A stretch of DNA of 64,000 nucleotides from JAXMDC01 sp046349035 (GTDB lineage Bacteria; Pseudomonadota; Alphaproteobacteria; Rhizobiales; Kaistiaceae), in assembly GCA_046349035.1 (NCBI GenBank), contig JAXMDC010000005.1:1-64000 (forward strand), in the 5' to 3' direction. The position numbers and the translations under genes were made by a program. The notes under the pieces are model-generated. The model worked only from the letters and a program-made list of their open reading frames with translations. It was not told the DNA's origin and did no database searches. Numbering within the stretch: the first letter of the stretch is position 1; each line of letters begins with the position of its first letter. This document shows positions 62,073 through 64,000 of the stretch, piece after piece.

Positions 62073-62130
62073 TCAGATGCCGGGCAACCCAGCCGCCCGC
62101 CGCACCCCGGCGCAGAGACCGAGGGAATGG

Positions 62131-63462
62131 CTACGGATTGGCCGGTCCCGTCCCTGGCAGAAACGCAGGATTGGTCCGGAGGCCGCGCAGCAAGTCGTAG
62201 GCGATGATCAACTGGTTGTCCTTGCTGGTATCGCGCGGGACATAGACCGACGAGGCAGCACGCTCCGCGGCTGCGTTGGCATTGGCAAGGTGACCCCGCA
62301 GACCGGCCTCACCGCGACTCTGCGCCAGCGCTGCCAGTTCGGGCGGAACATCGACCCAGACCTCGATGTCCGGGTCGATTCCGAGCGCCTGGATCGAGCG
62401 ACCGGCCGGAGTGTAGTAGCGAGCCGTGGTGAGGCGAAGGCCGCCATTGTTTTGCCCGAGCGGCACAATCGTTTGTACCGAGCCCTTGCCGAATGACCGC
62501 GTACCGAGAACCGTAGCGCGGTGGTGATCTTGCAGGGCGCCGGCAACGATTTCTGAGGCGGAGGCCGACGCGCCGTTAATGAGAACGATAACCGGCCGCC
62601 CATCCGCGAGATCCCCGGCTTGAGCGTCATAACGCTGGACGTCTCCGCCCTTACGCCCGCGGATCGAGACGATCTCGCCGCGATCGAGGAACGAATCCAC
62701 TACCCGCACCGCCTGATCGACCAGGCCGCCCGGATTGTTGCGGAGGTCCACCACATACCCTCTGAACCGATCCGGCGGGATGGCGGCCTTGATCTTGGCC
62801 ATCTCTTTCTTCAGTCCGTCGAACGTCTTCTCGGTGAACTGATCGATCTTGATATAGCCGACATCGGTCTCGACTCTCGATCTAACGGAAACGATCGGGA
62901 TGATCTCGCGCACGATCTTGAACTCGAGCGGAGCGTCGCTGCCGCCTCGCTTGATCTTGATCGCCACCGGGGTGCCGACCGCGCCGCGCATCTTCTCGAC
63001 CGCCTGGTTAAGAGTCAGCCCGAGGATCGCCGTACCGTCCACTTCGGTGATGAAGTCGCCGGGCTTGACGCCGGCGCGGAACGCGGGCCCGTCCTCGTTG
63101 GGGTTGTTTACTTTGACGAGCCCCTCCTCCATCGTCACTTCGATGCCGAGGCCGCCGAACTCGCCGCGCGTCTGGACCTGCATATCCCGGAACGACTTCG
63201 GCGCCATGTAGTTCGAATGCGGATCGAGCGACACCAGCATCGCGTCGACGGCTGCCTCGACCAGCTTGGTGTCGTCGGTCGGATCGACGTAATCGGAGCG
63301 CACGGCTTCGAATATTTCGCCGAAAAGCAGGAGCGGATTGTAGCTGGCCTGAACCGCCGCCTTAGCCTGGGTTCCACCAAGCAGCGCCGGGTGGACAAAC
63401 ACCGCCGCGCTGGCGGCGCCGAGCAGAAGGCCGCCAACAAGAATCGATGCATTTCGCAGCAC
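62131..63462 (-). CDS. ctpA: C-terminal processing protease, S41 family (CtpA)
   Basis: The 443-residue protein has an N-terminal signal or anchor (ILVGGLLLGAASAAVFVHPA), then a PDZ domain (FGGLGIEVTMEEGLVKVNNP, about 96-115) and the S41 core with GYVVDLRNNPGGLVDQAVRV, catalytic Ser in NGASASASEIVAGALQD and Lys in FGKGSVQTIVPL. It is a periplasmic tail-specific protease. This is the first gene of the minus-strand ctpA-crcB-VIT run. Confidence 0.96.
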   Translation of the reverse strand: MLRNASILVGGLLLGAASAAVFVHPALLGGTQAKAAVQASYNPLLLFGEIFEAVRSDYVDPTDDTKLVEAAVDAMLVSLDPHSNYMAPKSFRDMQVQTRGEFGGLGIEVTMEEGLVKVNNPNEDGPAFRAGVKPGDFITEVDGTAILGLTLNQAVEKMRGAVGTPVAIKIKRGGSDAPLEFKIVREIIPIVSVRSRVETDVGYIKIDQFTEKTFDGLKKEMAKIKAAIPPDRFRGYVVDLRNNPGGLVDQAVRVVDSFLDRGEIVSIRGRKGGDVQRYDAQAGDLADGRPVIVLINGASASASEIVAGALQDHHRATVLGTRSFGKGSVQTIVPLGQNNGGLRLTTARYYTPAGRSIQALGIDPDIEVWVDVPPELAALAQSRGEAGLRGHLANANAAAERAASSVYVPRDTSKDNQLIIAYDLLRGLRTNPAFLPGTGPANP

Positions 63463-63700
63463 GAATCTACCCTCCAGCCGACCCCGAATTTGGGCACTAT
63501 CTTATCCCCCACCGCCCGCTTGGCGGTCAAGGAAACCTTTGTTCGACGCCGGCCAGATGCGCAATCTGGCGCGGAGCGCATACGGAAAGAGGGTAAATTG
63601 CGTTCCAACCTTAGGTCGCGCTTCAGCCAAGGACTTGCCCGCAAGCCCTCGTCCAAAAGCACGCCCCCGACAATCACGCCCCCCACAATGGAGACCGGCC

Positions 63701-64000
63701 ATGTACAATGTGGGTAGCCGCGACCTTCAGGGCCGCTTTGGCAGCACCGCTCTCGCCGATCGGTTGATCGAGAAGACCCACCGAACGCTGTTCGACCCGA
63801 ACGACCAGGCTTTCATTGAGAGCTGTGGATTCTTTTTCCTCGCCTCGGCCGATCGCGAGGGCCAGCCCGACATATCCTTCAAGGGCGGCCCTCCGGGCTT
63901 CGTGCGCGTGCTCAGGCCAAATCTTTTGGTCTTTCCCGACTACGATGGCAACGGGATGTTCAAGAGCCTCGGCAACATCCGCGTGAATCCGCATGTCGCC
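63701..64000 (+). CDS. Pyridoxamine 5'-phosphate oxidase-like flavin-binding protein (3' end outside window)
   Basis: The first 100 codons are present from the ATG at 63701 and stay open to the window end. The start MYNVGSRDLQGRFGSTALAD and the segment SCGFFFLASADREGQPDISF then KGGPPGFVRVL resemble the split-barrel flavin-binding family related to PNPOx. No stop is visible, so the C-terminus is missing. It is divergent from ctpA. Confidence 0.82.
   Translation, partial: MYNVGSRDLQGRFGSTALADRLIEKTHRTLFDPNDQAFIESCGFFFLASADREGQPDISFKGGPPGFVRVLRPNLLVFPDYDGNGMFKSLGNIRVNPHVA

Noticed and set aside
62073..62130. Fluoride riboswitch ahead of crcB
   Set aside because: The gap is 58 bases and lacks the conserved riboswitch core sequences.

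Overview
The window is a GC-rich stretch of an alphaproteobacterial chromosome, most likely Rhodospirillales-like or a close relative. This is an inference from gene content: the alphaproteobacteria-type flagellar regulators FliX, FlbT and FlaF, CtrA-like TTAA-N7-TTAAC boxes, a DksA with a degenerate zinc finger, a BA14K-like protein, a DUF2155 protein and a GPR-like giant coiled-coil protein. I see no rRNA, tRNA, insertion sequence, prophage or CRISPR array.

Positions 1-22.2 kb form a chemotaxis and flagellar locus. A PAS-type chemoreceptor (partial) and cheW run on the minus strand. Then come flgF-flgG-flgA-flgH (+), dksA and fliX (-), flgI-flgJ-flgN-like (+), two tandem long flagellins (-), a short divergent flagellin with flbT and flaF (+), and flgE-flgK-flgL (-). 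Three excellent sigma-54 promoters (GG-N10-GC) lie ahead of flgF, flgI and flgE. CtrA-like boxes lie ahead of cheW and in the flagellin control regions. A non-flagellar block (small lipoprotein, cytochrome b561, Tat-exported Mo enzyme; 14.9-17.3 kb) interrupts the locus.

Positions 22.4-28 kb carry a BA14K-like secreted protein, a SixA-like phosphatase, a YcjX/YcjF pair, and a minus-strand group of an HPt phosphotransfer protein, a 2Fe-2S ferredoxin and a thioredoxin-reductase-like ferredoxin reductase. A perfect CtrA box lies upstream of the HPt gene. The 28.2-33.1 kb stretch is one gene for a 1626-residue membrane-anchored coiled-coil protein built largely of 22-residue repeats, resembling the Rhizobiales growth-pole-ring protein. 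It is followed by about 630 non-coding bases holding four copies of a small dispersed repeat. Positions 33.7-38.8 kb (minus strand) are an Mla/MCE lipid-transport operon: STAS-MlaE permease, ATPase, an MCE protein with an unusual repeat tail, and an auxiliary lipoprotein.

Positions 39-64 kb are mostly metabolic and envelope genes: an LpxH-like phosphoesterase, a FAH-family enzyme, and an overlapping minus-strand chain of aminotransferase, pgi, an orphan xanthine-dehydrogenase-type Mo subunit and thiD. Next are an M48 peptidase, a DsbA-like protein, aroQ-accB-accC-aat, a DUF2155 protein, a HpnK/ChbG-like deacetylase, ugd, an HTH-PBP one-component regulator, a DUF1344 protein, an AAA+ ATPase with an N-terminal MshEN-like (possible c-di-GMP) module, a BON protein, and a minus-strand ctpA-crcB-VIT group. 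The window ends inside a pyridoxamine-oxidase-like gene.

Three convergent gene pairs end on a single shared CTAG that supplies both stop codons. Both long flagellin mRNAs start with the same small hairpin presenting the ribosome binding site in its loop, beside the gene for FlbT, a known post-transcriptional regulator of flagellin.
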